In this document: positions 28,653-46,900 of the stretch, piece by piece
Position numbering within the stretch: position 1 is the stretch's first letter
Layout: each line of letters starts with the position of its first letter
Assembly: GCA_964035545.1 (NCBI GenBank)
Contig: CAXIUT010000183.1
Span: forward strand, 1,240,001-1,304,000
Reading direction: 5' to 3'
Source: Bugula neritina
Lineage: Eukaryota; Bryozoa; Gymnolaemata; Cheilostomatida; Bugulidae
Length of the DNA: 64,000 nucleotides
The notes under the pieces: generated by a model
Database searches by the model: none
Told to the model about the DNA's origin: nothing
Seen by the model: only the letters and a program-made list of their open reading frames with translations
Made by a program: the position numbers and the translations under genes

Positions 28653-31492
28653 CTACTGCAACACACTACAACATATTGAAATACACCGCAACACATTGAA
28701 ATATACTGCAACATGCCTAAATATACGGTAATATAATGAAATATACTGTAACACACCGAAATATACTGCAACATACTGAAATACACTGTAACATACTGAA
28801 ATATACTGCAACATACTGAAATACACTGCTACATACTGAAATATACTGCAACATACTGCAACATACTGAAATACACTGTAACATAATGAAATAAACTGCA
28901 ACATACTACATCATATTGAAATACACTGCAACACATTGAAATATACTGCAACATACCTAAATATACGGTAATATACTGAAATATACTGTAACACATTGAA
29001 AAAACTGCAACATACTGAAATACACTGCAACACACTGAAATACACCGCAAAATACCACAACATACTGAAATACACTGTAACATATTGAAATCCAGTGCAA
29101 CACATTGAAATATACTGCAACATACCGAAATATATGGTAAACTAACGAAATATACTGTAACACATTGAAAAATACCGCAACATACTGAAATATACTGCGA
29201 CACATTGCAATATACTGTAACATACTGAAATATGCTGTAGCACACTGAAATACACTGCAACATCCTACAACAAACTGAAATACACTGAAACATATTGAAA
29301 TACACTGCAAGAAATTGAAATAGACTGCAACACAACAAAATATGGTAAACTACTGAAAGAGACTTTAACAGATTGAAAAATACTGCAACATACAGAAATA
29401 TACTGTAAAACACTGAAATATACTGCAACATACTGAAATACACTATAACATACTGAAATATACTGCAACATACTGAAATACACTGCTACATACTGAAATA
29501 TACTGCAACATACTGCAACATGCTGCAACATACTGAAATACGCTGTAACATACTGAAATACACTGCAACATACTACAACATATTGAAATACACTGCAACA
29601 CATTGAAATGTACTGCAACATACCGAAATATACGGTAATATACTGAAATATACTGTAACACATTGAAAAATACTGCAACATACTGAAATACACTGCAACA
29701 CACTGAAACACACCGCAAAAAACTACAACATACTGAAATACACTGTAACATATTAAAACATACTGCAACATACTGCAACATACTGAAATACACTGTAACA
29801 TATTGAAATACACTGCAACACATTGAAATATACTGCAACATACCGAAATATATGGTAAACTAATGAAATATACTGTAACACATTGAAAAATACCGCAACA
29901 TACTGAAATATACTGCGACACATTGCAATATACTGTAACATACTGAAATATGCTGTAGCACACTGAAATACACTGCAACATCCTACAACATACTGAAATA
30001 CACTGTAACATATTGAAATACACTGCAAAACATTGAAATTTACTGCAACATAACAAAATATATGGTAAACTACTGAAATAGACTTTAACACATTGAAAAA
30101 TACTGCAACATACTGAAATATACTGTAACACACTGAAGTATACTGCAACATACTGAAATACACTGTAACATACTGAAATACACTGCAACATACTGAAATA
30201 CACTGCTACATACTGAAATATACTGCAACGTACTGCAACATACTCCAGCATACTGAAATACACTGTAACATACTGAAATACACTGCAACATACTACCACA
30301 TATTGAAATACACTGCAACACATTGAAATGTACTGCAACATACCGAAATATATGGTAAACTACTAAAATATACTGTAACATATTGAAAAATACTGCAACA
30401 TACTCAAATATACTGCGACACCTAGCAATATACTGTAACATACTGAAATATGCTCTAGCACACTGAAATACAATGCAACTTACTGAAATATACTGCAACA
30501 TACTTAAATACACTGCAACAACCTACAATATGCTGAAATACACTGTAACATATTGAAATACACTGCAACACTTTGAAATATACTGCAACATACCGAAATA
30601 TATGGTAAACTACTGCAACATACTACAACATATTGAAATACACTGCAACACATTGAAGTATACTGCAACATACCTAAATATACGGTAATATACTGAAATA
30701 TACTGTAACACATTGAAAAATACTGCAACATACTGAAATATACTGTAACACACCGAAATATACTGCAACATACTGAAATACACTGTAACATACTGAAATA
30801 TACTGTAACATACTGAAATACACTGCTACATACTGAAATATGCTGCAACATACTGCAACATACTGAAATAAACTGCAACATACTACAACATATTGAAATA
30901 CACTGCAACACATTGAAATATACTGCAACATACCTAAATATACGGTAATATACTGAAATTCACTGTAACGCATTGCAAAATACTGCAACATACTGAAATT
31001 CACTGCGACACACTGAAATACGCTGCAAAATACTACAACATACTGAAATAAACTGTAACATATTGAAATACACTGCAACACATTGAAAAATACTGCAACA
31101 TACTGACATTTACTGTAACACACTGAAATATACTGCAACATACTGAAATACACTGTAACATACTGAAATATACTGCAACATACTGAAATACACTGCTACA
31201 TACTGAAATATACTGCAACATACTGCAACATACTGCAATACACTGTAACATACTGAAATACACTGCAACATACTACAACATATTGAAATACACTGCAACA
31301 CATTGAAATACACTGCAACTTACCGAATATATGGTAAACTACTGAAATATACTGTAACGCATTGAAAAATACTGCAACATACTGAAATATATTGCGACAC
31401 ATTGCAATATACTGTAACATACTGAAAAATGCTGTAGCACACTGAAATATACTGCAATTCACTGAAATATACTGCAACATACTGAAATGCAC
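28653..31492. repeat. Internal 2.8-kb duplicate, left copy (offset 6,215 bp)
   Basis: This matches 34868-37707 with the same order of variant units at a constant 6,215-bp offset. The true ends may lie outside these coordinates, which mark the part I could follow. The same pair recurs in the second 10.7-kb copy. Confidence 0.75.
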
Positions 31493-34400
31493 CGCAACAT
31501 CCTACAACATACTGAAATACTTTGTAACATATTGAAATACACCGCAACACATTGAAATATACTGCAACATAACGAAATATATGGTAAACTAATGAAATAT
31601 ATTTTAACACATTGAAAAATACTGCAACATACTGAAATACACTGCAACACATTGAAATATACTGCAACATACCGAAATATATGGTAAACTACTGAAATAT
31701 ACTGTAACACATTGAAAAATACTGCAACATACTGAAATACACTGTAACATACTGAAATAAACTGCAACATACTACAACATATTGAAATACACTGCAACAA
31801 ATTGAAATATACTGCAACATACCTAAATATACGGTAATATACTGAAATTCACTGTAACGCATTGCAAAATACTGCAACATACTGAAATTCACTGCGACAC
31901 ACTGAAATACGCTGCAAAATACTACAACATACTGAAATAAACTGTAACATATTGAAATACACTGCAACACATTGAAATATACTGCAACATAACAAAATAT
32001 ATGGTAAACTACTGAAATAGACTTTAACACATTGAAAAATACTGCAACATACTGAAATACACTGTAACATACTGAAATATACTGCAACATACTGAAATAC
32101 ACTGCTACATACTGAAATATACTGCAACGTACTGCAACATACTCCAGCATACTGAAATACACTGTAACATACTGAAATACACTGCAACATACTACCACAT
32201 ATTGAAATACACTGCAACACATTGAAATATACTGCAACATACCTAAATATACGGTAATATACTGAAATTCACTGTAACGCATTGCAAAATACTGCAACAT
32301 ACTGAAATTCACTGCGACACACTGAAATACGCTGCAAAATACTACAACATAATGAAATAAACTGTAACATGTTGAAATACACTGCAACACATTGAAAAAT
32401 ACTGCAACATACTGAAATATACTGTAACACACTGAAATATACTGCAACATACTGAAATACACTGTAACATACTGAAATATACTGCAACATACTGAAATAC
32501 ACTGCTACATACTGAAATATACTGCAACATACTGCAACATACTGCAATACACTGTAAAATACTGAAATACACTGCAACATACTACAACATATTGAAATAC
32601 ACTGCAACACATTGAAATACACTGCAACTTATCGAATATATGGAAAACTACTGAAATATACTGTAACGCATTGAAAAAGACTGCAACATACTGAAATATA
32701 TTGCGACACATTGCAATATACTGTAATATACTGAAAAATGCTGTATCACACTGAAATATACTGCAATTCGCTGAAATATACTGCAACATACTGAAATACA
32801 CCGCAACATCCTACAACATACTAAAATACACTGTAACATTTCGAAATACACTGCAACACATTGAATTATACTGCAACATAACGAAATATATGGTAAACTA
32901 CTGAAATATATTTTAACAAATTGAAAAATACTGCAACATACTGAAATATACTCTAACACACTGAAGTATACTGCAACATACTGAAATACACTGTAACATA
33001 CTGAAATATACTGCAACATACTGAAATACACTGCTACATACTGAAATATACTGCAACGTACTGCAACATACTGCAGCATACTGAAATACACTGTAACATA
33101 CTGAAATACACTGCAACATACTACCACATATTGAAATACACTGCAACACATTGAAATGTACTGCAACATACCGAAATATATGGTAAACTACTAAAATATA
33201 CTGTAACACATTGAAAAATACTGCAACATACTGAAATATACTGCGACACCTAGCAATATACTGTAACATACTGAAATATTCTCTAGCACACTGAAATACA
33301 ATGCAACTTACTGAAATATACTGCAACATACTGAAATACACTGCAACATCCTGCAATATGCTGAAATACACAGTAACATATTGAAATACACTGCAACATA
33401 TTGAAATATACTGCAACACATTGAAATATACTGCGACATACCTAAATATACGGTAATATACTGAAATATACTGTAACACATTGAAAAATACTGCAACATA
33501 CTGAAATATACTGTAACACACCGAAATATACTGCAACATACTGAAATACACTGTAACATACTGAAATACACTGCTACATACTGAAATATACTGCAACATA
33601 CTGCAACATACTGAAATACACAGTAACATACTGAAATAAACTGCAACATACTACAACATATTGAAATACACTGCAACATATTGAAATGTACTGCAACATA
33701 CCTAAATATACGGTAATATACTGAAATTCACTGTAACGCATTGCAAAATACTGCAACATACTGAAATTCACTGCGACACACTGAAATATGCTGCAAAATA
33801 CTACAACATACTGAAATAAACTGTAACATGTTGAAATACACTGCAACACATTGAAAAATACTGCAACATACTGAAATATACTGTAACACACTGAAATATA
33901 CTGCAACATACTGAAATACACTGTAACATACTGAAATATACTGCAACATACTGAAATACACTGCTACATACTGAAATATACTGCAACATACTGCAACATA
34001 CTTAAATACACTGTAAAATACTGAAATACACTGCAACATACTACTACAACATATCGAAATACACTGCAACACATTGAAATACACTGCAACTTACCGAATA
34101 TATGGTAAACTACTGAAATATACTGTAACGCATTGAAAAGTACTGCAACATACTGAAATATATTGCGACACATTGCAATAAACTGTAACATACTGAAAAA
34201 TGCTGTAGCACACTGAAATACACTGCCATTCACTGAAATATACTGCAACATACTGAAATACACCGCAACATCCTACAACATACTGAAGTACACTGTAACA
34301 TATTGAAATACACTGCAACACATTGAAATATACTGCAACATACCGAAATATATCGTAAACTACTGAAATATACTGTAACACATTGAAAAAAACTGCAACA

Positions 34401-34867
34401 TACTGAAATATACTGTAACAAACCGAAATATACTGCAACATACTGAAATACACTGTAACATACTGAAATATACTGTAACATACTGAAATACACTGCAACA
34501 TCCTACAAAATGCTGAAATACACTGTAACATATTGAAATACACTGTAACATACTGAAATATACTGCAATATAATGAAATACACTGCAACATCCTACAAAA
34601 GGCTGAAATACACTGTAACATATTGAAATACACTGCAACACATTGAAATATACTGCAACATACCGAAATATATGGTAAACTACTGAAATATACTGTAACA
34701 CATTGAAAAAAACTGACATACTGAAATATACTGCGACACCTAGCAATATACTGTAACATACTGAAATACACTGCAACATCCTACAACATGCTGAAATACA
34801 CTGTAACATATTGAAATACACTGCAACACTTTGAAATATACTGCAACATACCGAAATATATGGTAAA

Positions 34868-37707
34868 CTACTGCAACACACTACAACATATTGAAATACA
34901 CTGCAACACATTGAAATATACTGCAACATGCCTAAATATACGGTAATATAATGAAATATACTGTAACACACCGAAATATACTGCAACATACTGAAATACA
35001 CTGTAACATATTGAAATATACTGCAACATACTGAAATACACTGCTACATACTGAAATATACTGCAACATACTGCAACATACTGAAATACACTGTAACATA
35101 ATGAAATAAACTGCAACATACTACATCATATTGAAATACACTGCAACACATTGAAATATACTGCAACATACCTAAATATACGGTAATATACTGAAATATA
35201 CTGTAACACATTGAAAAAACTGCAACATACTGAAATACACTGCAACACACTGAAATACACCGCAAAATACCACAACATACTGAAATACACTGTAACATAT
35301 TGAAATCCAGTGCAACACATTGAAATATACTGCAACATACCGAAATATATGGTAAACTAATGAAATATACTGTAACACATTGAAAAATACCGCAACATAC
35401 TGAAATATACTGCGACACATTGCAATATACTGTAACATACTGAAATATGCTGTAGCACACTGAAATACACTGCAACATCCTACAACAAACTGAAATACAC
35501 TGAAACATATTGAAATACACTGCAAGAAATTGAAATAGACTGCAACACAACAAAATATGGTAAACTACTGAAATAGACTTTAACAGATTGAAAAATACTG
35601 CAACATACAGAAATATACTGTAACACACTAAAATATACTGCAACATACTGAAATACACTATAACATACTGAAATATACTGCAACATACTGAAATACACTG
35701 CTACATACTGAAATATACTGCAACATACCGCAACATGCTGCAACATACTGAAATACGCTGTAACATACTGAAATACACTGCAACATACTACAACATATTG
35801 AAATACACTGCAACACATTGAAATGTACTGCAACATACCGAAATATACGGTAATATACTGAAATATACTGTAACACATTGAAAAATACTGCAACATACTG
35901 AAATACACTGCAACACACTGAAACACACCGCAAAAAACTACAACATACTGAAATACACTGTAACATATTAAAACATACTGCAACATACTGCAACATACTG
36001 AAATACACTGTAACATATTGAAATACACTGCAACACATTGAAATATACTGCAACATACCGAAATATATGGTAAACTAATGAAATATACTGTAACACATTG
36101 AAAAATACCGCAACATACTGAAATATACTGCGACACATTGCAATATACTGTAACATACTGAAATATGCTGTAGCACACTGAAATACACTGCAACATCCTA
36201 CAACATACTGAAATACACTGTAACATATTGAAATACACTGCAAAACATTGAAATTTACTGCAACATAACAAAATATATGGTAAACTACTGAAATAGACTT
36301 TAACACATTGAAAAATACTGCAACATACTGAAATATACTGTAACACACTGAAGTATACTGCAACATACTGAAATACACTGTAACATACTGAAATACACTG
36401 CAACATACTGAAATACACTGCTACATACTGAAATATACTGCAACGTACTGCAACATACTCCAGCATACTGAAATACACTGTAACATACTGAAATACATTG
36501 CAACATACTACCGCATATTGAAATACACTGCAACACATTGAAATGTACTGCAACATACCGAAATATATGGTAAACTACTAAAATATACTGTAACATATTG
36601 AAAAATACTGCAACATACTGAAATATACTGCGACACCTAGCAATATACTGTAACATACTGAAATATGCTCTAGCACACTGAAATACAATGCAACTTACTG
36701 AAATATACTGCAACATTCTTAAATACACTGCAACAACCTACAATATGCTGAAATACACTGTAACATATTGAAATACACTGCAACACTTTGAAATATACTG
36801 CAACATACCGAAATATATGGTAAACTACTGCAACATACTACAACATATTGAAATACACTGCAACACATTGAAGTATACTGCAACATACCTAAATATACGG
36901 TAATATACTGAAATATACTGTAACACATCGAAAAATACTGCAACATACTGAAATATACTGTAACACACCGAAATATACTGCAACATACTGAAATACACTG
37001 TAACATACTGAAATATACTGTAACATACTGAAATACACTGCTACATACTGAAATATGCTGCAACATACTGCAACATACTGAAATAAACTGCAACATACTA
37101 CAACATATTGAAATACACTGCAACACATTGAAATATACTGCAACATACCTAAATATACGGTAATACACTGAAATTCACTGTAACGCATTGCAAAATACTG
37201 CAACATACTGAAATTCACTGCGACACACTGAAATACGCTGCAAAATACTACAACATACTGAAATAAACTGTAACATATTGAAATACGGTGCAACACATTG
37301 AAAAATACTGCAACATACTGAAATTTACTGTAACACACTGAAATATACTGCAACATACTGAAATACACTGTAACATACTGAAATATACTGCAACATACTG
37401 AAATACACTGCTACATACTGAAATATACTGCAACATACTGCAACATACTGCAATACACTGTAACATACTGAAATACACTGCAACATACTACAACATATTG
37501 AAATACACTGCAACACATTGAAATACACTGCAACTTACCGAATATATGGTAAACTACTGAAATATACTGTAACGCATTGAAAAATACTGCAACATACTGA
37601 AATATATTGCGACACATTGCAATATACTGTAACATACTGAAAAATGCTGTAGCACACTGAAATATACTGCAATTCACTGAAATATACTGCAACATACTGA
37701 AATACAC
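34868..37707. repeat. Internal 2.8-kb duplicate, right copy
   Basis: Right partner of 28653-31492. Small differences, such as AACATATTG against AACATACTG near 35007, show that the copies are not strictly identical. Confidence 0.75.
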
Positions 37708-37955
37708 CGCAACATCCTACAACATACTGAAATACTTTGTAACATATTGAAATACACTGCAACACATTGAAATATACTGCAACATAACGAAATATATGGT
37801 AAACTAATGAAATATATTTTAACACATTGAAAAATACTGCAACATACTGAAATATATTTTAACACATTGAAAAATACTGCAACATACTGAAATACACTGC
37901 AACACATTGAAATATACTGCAACATACCGAAATATATGGTAAACTACTGAAATAT

Positions 37956-40900
37956 ACTGTAACATACTGAAATACACTGCTACATACTGAAATATACTGC
38001 AACATACTGCAACATACTGAAATACACAGTAACATACTGAAATAAACTGCAACATACTACAACATATTGAAATACACTGCAACACATTGAAATATACTGC
38101 AACATACCTAAATATACGGTAATATACTGAAATTCACTGTAACGCATTGCAAAATACTGCAACATACTGAAATTCACTGCGACACACTGAAATACGCTGC
38201 AAAATACTACAACATACTGAAATAAACTGTAACATGTTGAAATACACTGCAACACATTGAAAAATACTGCAACATACTGAAATATACTGTAACACACTGA
38301 AATATACTGCAACATACTGAAATACACTGTAACATACTGAAATATACTGGAACATACTGAAATACACTGCTACATACTGAAATCTACTGCAACATACTGC
38401 AACATACTGCAATACACTGTAAAATACTGAAATACACTGCAACATACTACTACAACATATTGAAATACACTGCAACACATTGAAATACACTGCAACTTAC
38501 CGAATATATGGTAAACTACTGAAATATACTGTAACGCATTGAAAAGTACTGCAACATACTGAAATATATTGTGACACATTGCAATAAACTGTAACATACT
38601 GAAAAATGCTGTAGCACACTGAAATACACTGCCATTCACTGAAATATACTGCAACATACTGAAATACACCGCAACATCCTACAACATACTGAAGTACACT
38701 GTAACATATTGAAATACACTGCAACACATTGAAATATACTGCAACATACCGAAATATATCGTAAACTACTGAAATATACTGTAACACATTGAAAAAAACT
38801 GCAACATACTGAAATATACTGTAACAAACCGAAATATACTGCAACATACTGAAATACACTGTAACATACTGAAATATACTGTAACATACTGAAATACACT
38901 GCAACATCCTACAAAATGCTTAAATACACTGTAACATATTGAAATACACTGTAACATACTGAAATATACTGCAATATAATGAAATACACTGCAACATCCT
39001 ACAAAAGGCTGAAATACACTGTAACATATTGAAATACACTGCAACACATTGAAATATACTGCAACATACCGAAATATATGGTAAACTACTGAAATATACT
39101 GTAACGCATTGAAAAAAACTGACATACTGAAATATACTGCGACACCTAGCAATATACTGTAACATACTGAAATATGCTCTAGCACACTGAAATACAATGC
39201 AACTCACTGAAATATACTGCAACATACTGAAATACACTGCAACATCCTACAACATGCTGAAATACACTGTAACATATTGAAATACACTGCAACACTTTGA
39301 AATATACTGCAACATACCGAATTATATGGTAAACTACTGCAACACACTACAACATATTGAAATACACCGCAACACATTGAAATATACTGCAACATGCCTA
39401 AATATACGGTAATATAATGAAATATACTGTAACACACCGAAATATACTGCAACATACTGAAATACACTGTAACATACTGAAATACACTGCAACATACTGA
39501 AATACACTGCTACATACTGAAATATACTGCAACATACTGCAACATACTGAAATACACTGTAACATAATGAAATAAACTGCAACATACTACATCATATTGA
39601 AATACACTGCAACACATTGAAATATACTGCAACATACCTAAATATACGGTAATATACTGAAATATACTGTAACACATTGAAAAAACTGCAACATACTGAA
39701 ATACACTGCAACACACTGAAATACACCGCAAAATACCACAACATACTGAAATACACTGTAACATATTGAAATCCAGTGCAACACATTGAAATATACTGCA
39801 ACATACCGAAATATATGGTAAACTAACGAAATATACTGTAACACATTGAAAAATACCGCAACATACTGAAATATACTGCGACACATTGCAATATACTGTA
39901 ACATACTGAAATATGCTGTAGCACACTGAAATACACTGCAACATCCTACAACAAACTGAAATACACTGAAACATATTGAAATACACTGCAAGAAATTGAA
40001 ATAGACTGCAACACAACAAAATATGGTAAACTACTGAAATAGACTTTAACAGATTGAAAAATACTGCAACATACAGAAATATACTGTAACACACTGAAAT
40101 ATACTGCAACATACTGAAATACACTATAACATACTGAAATATACTGCAACATACTGAAATACACTGCTACATACTGAAATATACTGCAACATACTGCAAC
40201 ATGCTGCAACATACTGAAATACGCTGTAACATACTGAAATACACTGCAACATACTACAACATATTGAAATACACTGCAACACATTGAAATGTACTGCAAC
40301 ATACCGAAATATACGGTAATATACTGAAATATACTGTAACACATTGAAAAATACTGCAACATACTGAAATACACTGCAACACACTGAAACACACCGCAAA
40401 AAACTACAACATACTGAAATACACTGTAACATATTAAAACATACTGCAACATACTGCAACATACTGAAATACACTGTAACATATTGAAATACACTGCAAC
40501 ACATTGAAATATACTGCAACATACCGAAATATATGGTAAACTAATGAAATATACTGTAACACATTGAAAAATACCGCAACATACTGAAATATACTGTAAC
40601 ACACCGAAATATACTGCAACATACTGAAATACACTGTAACATACTGAAATATGCTGTAGCACACTGAAATACACTGCAACATCCTACAACATACTGAAAT
40701 ACACTGTAACATATTGAAATACACTGCAAAACATTGAAATTTACTGCAACATAACAAAATATATGGTAAACTACTGAAATAGACTTTAACACATTGAAAA
40801 ATACTGCAACATACTGAAATATACTGTAACACACTGAAGTATACTGCAACATACTGAAATACACTGTAACATACTGAAATACACTGCAACATACTGAAAT

Positions 40901-43900
40901 ACACTGCTACATACTGAAATATACTGCAACGTACTGCAACATACTCCAGCATACTGAAATACACTGTAACATACTGAAATACACTGCAACATACTACCAC
41001 ATATTGAAATACACTGCAACACATTGAAATGTACTGCAACATACCGAAATATATGGTAAACTACTAAAATATACTGTAACATATTGAAAAATACTGCAAC
41101 ATACTCAAATATACTGCGACACCTAGCAATATACTGTAACATACTGAAATATGCTCTAGCACACTGAAATACAATGCAACTTACTGAAATATACTGCAAC
41201 ATACTTAAATACACTGCAACAACCTACAATATGCTGAAATACACTGTAACATATTGAAATACACTGCAACACTTTGAAATATACTGCAACATACCGAAAT
41301 ATATGGTAAACTACTGCAACATACTACAACATATTGAAATACACTGCAACACATTGAAATGTACTGCAACATACCGAAATATACGGTAATATACTGAAAT
41401 ATACTGTAACACATTGAAAAATACTGCAACATACTGAAATATACTGTAACACACCGAAATATACTGCAACATACTGAAATACACTGTAACATACTGAAAT
41501 ATACTGTAACATACTGAAATACACTGCTACATACTGAAATATGCTGCAACATACTGCAACATACTGAAATAAACTGCAACATACTACAACATATTGAAAT
41601 ACACTGCAACACATTGAAATATACTGCAACATACCTAAATATACGGTAATATACTGAAATTCACTGTAACGCATTGCAAAATACTGCAACATACTGAAAT
41701 TCACTGCGACACACTGAAATACGCTGCAAAATACTACAACATACTGAAATAAACTGTAACATATTGAAATACACTGCAACACATTGAAAAATACTGCAAC
41801 ATACTGAAATTTACTGTAACACACTGAAATATACTGCAACATACTGAAATACACTGTAACATACTGAAATATACTGCAACATACTGAAATACACTGCTAC
41901 ATACTGAAATATACTGCAACATACTGCAACATACTGCAATACACTGTAACATACTGAAATACACTGCAACATACTACAACATATTGAAATACACTGCAAC
42001 ACATTGAAATACACTGCAACTTACCGAATATATGGTAAACTACTGAAATATACTGTAACGCATTGAAAAATACTGCAACATACTGAAATATATTGCGACA
42101 CATTGCAATATACTGTAACATACTGAAAAATGCTGTAGCACACTGAAATATACTGCAATTCACTGAAATATACTGCAACATACTGAAATGCACCGCAACA
42201 TCCTACAACATACTGAAATACTTTGTAACATATTGAAATACACCGCAACACATTGAAATATACTGCAACATAACGAAATATATGGTAAACTAATGAAATA
42301 TATTTTAACACATTGAAAAATACTGCAACATACTGAAATACACTGCAACACATTGAAATATACTGCAACATACCGAAATATATGGTAAACTACTGAAATA
42401 TACTGTAACACATTGAAAAATACTGCAACATACTGAAATACACTGTAACATACTGAAATAAACTGCAACATACTACAACATATTGAAATACACTGCAACA
42501 AATTGAAATATACTGCAACATACCTAAATATACGGTAATATACTGAAATTCACTGTAACGCATTGCAAAATACTGCAACATACTGAAATTCACTGCGACA
42601 CACTGAAATACGCTGCAAAATACTACAACATACTGAAATAAACTGTAACATATTGAAATACACTGCAACACATTGAAATATACTGCAACATAACAAAATA
42701 TATGGTAAACTACTGAAATAGACTTTAACACATTGAAAAATACTGCAACATACTGAAATACACTGTAACATACTGAAATATACTGCAACATACTGAAATA
42801 CACTGCTACATACTGAAATATACTGCAACGTACTGCAACATACTCCAGCATACTGAAATACACTGTAACATACTGAAATACACTGCAACATACTACCACA
42901 TATTGAAATACACTGCAACACATTGAAATATACTGCAACATACCTAAATATACGGTAATATACTGAAATTCACTGTAACGCATTGCAAAATACTGCAACA
43001 TACTGAAATTCACTGCGACACACTGAAATACGCTGCAAAATACTACAACATACTGAAATAAACTGTAACATGTTGAAATACACTGCAACACATTGAAAAA
43101 TACTGCAACATACTGAAATATACTGTAACACACTGAAATATACTGCAACATACTGAAATACACTGTAACATACTGAAATATACTGCAACATACTGAAATA
43201 CACTGCTACATACTGAAATATACTGCAACATACTGCAACATACTGCAATACACTGTAAAATACTGAAATACACTGCAACATACTACAACATATTGAAATA
43301 CACTGCAACACATTGAAATACACTGCAACTTATCGAATATATGGAAAACTACTGAAATATACTGTAACGCATTGAAAAAGACTGCAACATACTGAAATAT
43401 ATTGCGACACATTGCAATATACTGTAATATACTGAAAAATGCTGTATCACACTGAAATATACTGCAATTCGCTGAAATATACTGCAACATACTGAAATAC
43501 ACCGCAACATCCTACAACATACTAAAATACACTGTAACATTTCGAAATACACTGCAACACATTGAATTATACTGCAACATAACGAAATATATGGTAAACT
43601 ACTGAAATATATTTTAACAAATTGAAAAATACTGCAACATACTGAAATATACTCTAACACACTGAAGTATACTGCAACATACTGAAATACACTGTAACAT
43701 ACTGAAATATACTGCAACATACTGAAATACACTGCTACATACTGAAATATACTGCAACGTACTGCAACATACTGCAGCATACTGAAATACACTGTAACAT
43801 ACTGAAATACACTGCAACATACTACCACATATTGAAATACACTGCAACACATTGAAATGTACTGCAACATACCGAAATATATGGTAAACTACTAAAATAT

Positions 43901-46900
43901 ACTGTAACACATTGAAAAATACTGCAACATACTGAAATATACTGCGACACCTAGCAATATACTGTAACATACTGAAATATTCTCTAGCACACTGAAATAC
44001 AATGCAACTTACTGAAATATACTGCAACATACTGAAATACACTGCAACATCCTGCAATATGCTGAAATACACAGTAAGATATTGAAATACACTGCAACAT
44101 ATTGAAATATACTGCAACACATTGAAATATACTGCGACATACCTAAATATACGGTAATATACTGAAATATACTGTAACACATTGAAAAATACTGCAACAT
44201 ACTGAAATATACTGTAACACACCGAAATATACTGCAACATACTGAAATACACTGTAACATACTGAAATACACTGCTACATACTGAAATATACTGCAACAT
44301 ACTGCAACATACTGAAATACACAGTAACATACTGAAATAAACTGCAACATACTACAACATATTGAAATACACTGCAACATATTGAAATGTACTGCAACAT
44401 ACCTAAATATACAGTAATATACTGAAATTCACTGTAACGCAATGCAAAATACTGCAACATACTGAAATTCACTGCGACACACTGAAATACGCTGCAAAAT
44501 ACTACAACATACTGAAATAAACTGTAACATGTTGAAATACACTGCAACACACTGAAAAATACTGCAACATACTGAAATATACTGTAACACACTGAAATAT
44601 ACTGCAACATACTGAAATACACTGTAACATACTGAAATATACTGCAACATACTGAAATACACTGCTACATACTGAAATATACTGCAACATACTGCAACAT
44701 ACTTAAATACACTGTAAAATACTGAAATACACTGCAACATACTACTACAACATATCGAAATACACTGCAACACATTGAAATACACTGCAACTTACCGAAT
44801 ATATGGTAAACTACTGAAATATACTGTAACGCATTGAAAAGTACTGCAACATACTGAAATATATTGCGACACATTGCAATAAACTGTAACATACTGAAAA
44901 ATGCTGTAGCACACTGAAATACACTGCCATTCACTGAAATATACTGCAACATACTGAAATACACCGCAACATCCTACAACATACTGAAGTACACTGTAAC
45001 ATATTGAAATACACTGCAACACATTGAAATATACTGCAACATACCGAAATATATCGTAAACTACTGAAATATACTGTAACACATTGAAAAAAACTGCAAC
45101 ATACTGAAATATACTGTAACAAACCGAAATATACTGCAACATACTGAAATACACTGTAACATACTGAAATATACTGTAACATACTGAAATACACTGCAAC
45201 ATCCTACAAAATGCTGAAATACACTGTAACATATTGAAATACACTGTAACATACTGAAATATACTGCAATATAATGAAATACACTGCAACATCCTACAAA
45301 AGGCTGAAATACACTGTAACATATTGAAATACACTGCAACACATTGAAATATACTGCAACATACCGAAATATATGGTAAACTACTGAAATATACTGTAAC
45401 ACATTGAAAAAAACTGACATACTGAAATATACTGCGACACCTAGCAATATACTGTAACATACTGAAATACACTGCAACATCCTACAACATGCTGAAATAC
45501 ACTGTAACATATTGAAATACACTGCAACACTTTGAAATATACTGCAACATACCGAAATATATGGTAAACTACTGCAACACACTACAACATATTGAAATAC
45601 ACTGCAACACATTGAAATATACTGCAACATGCCTAAATATACGGTAATATAATGAAATATACTGTAACACACCGAAATATACTGCAACATACTGAAATAC
45701 ACTGTAACATATTGAAATATACTGCAACATACTGAAATACACTGCTACATACTGAAATATACTGCAACATACTGCAACATACTGAAATACACTGTAACAT
45801 AATGAAATAAACTGCAACATACTACATCATATTGAAATACACTGCAACACATTGAAATATACTGCAACATACCTAAATATACGGTAATATACTGAAATAT
45901 ACTGTAACACATTGAAAAAACTGCAACATACTGAAATACACTGCAACACACTGAAATACACCGCAAAATACCACAACATACTGAAATACACTGTAACATA
46001 TTGAAATCCAGTGCAACACATTGAAATATACTGCAACATACCGAAATATATGGTAAACTAATGAAATATACTGTAACACATTGAAAAATACCGCAACATA
46101 CTGAAATATACTGCGACACATTGCAATATACTGTAACATACTGAAATATGCTGTAGCACACTGAAATACACTGCAACATTCTACAACAAACTGAAATACA
46201 CTGAAACATATTGAAATACACTGCAAGAAATTGAAATAGACTGCAACACAACAAAATATGGTAAACTACTGAAATAGACTTTAACAGATTGAAAAATACT
46301 GCAACATACAGAAATATACTGTAACACACTGAAATATACTGCAACATACTGAAATACACTATAACATACTGAAATATACTGCAACATACTGAAATACACT
46401 GCTACATACTGAAATATACTGCAACATACCGCAACATGCTGCAACATACTGAAATACGCTGTAACATACTGAAATACACTGCAACATACTACAACATATT
46501 GAAATACACTGCAACACATTGAAATGTACTGCAACATACCGAAATATACGGTAATATACTGAAATATACTGTAACACATTGAAAAATACTGCAACATACT
46601 GAAATACACTGCAACACACTGAAACACACCGCAAAAAACTACAACATACTGAAATACACTGTAACATATTAAAACATACTGCAACATACTGCAACATACT
46701 GAAATACACTGTAACATATTGAAATACACTGCAACACATTGAAATATACTGCAACATACCGAAATATATGGTAAACTAATGAAATATACTGTAACACATT
46801 GAAAAATACCGCAACATACTGAAATATACTGCGACACATTGCAATATACTGTAACATACTGAAATATGCTGTAGCACACTGAAATACACTGCAACATCCT

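Larger units (their letters stand above)
27275..37955. repeat. 10.7-kb super-repeat, copy 1 (about 10,681 bp)
   Basis: This block is followed directly by a second copy. Matching segments keep an offset of 10,681 bp up to about 29.9 kb, then 10,701 bp, because copy 2 has 20 extra bases (two decamers) near 40.6 kb. Within the block, 28653-31492 recurs at 34868-37707 (offset 6,215 bp). Boundaries were placed by eye where flanking units stop matching and may be off by some tens of bases. Confidence 0.8.

Noticed and set aside
29265-30341. 358-codon minus-strand open frame in the satellite (and others such as 57513-58436, 307 codons)
   Set aside because: The repeat unit has no stop on the minus strand, so long frames arise automatically in all three frames. 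The predicted proteins are the same 20-residue repeat, overlap one another, and end at variant units, with no sign of codon-level selection.
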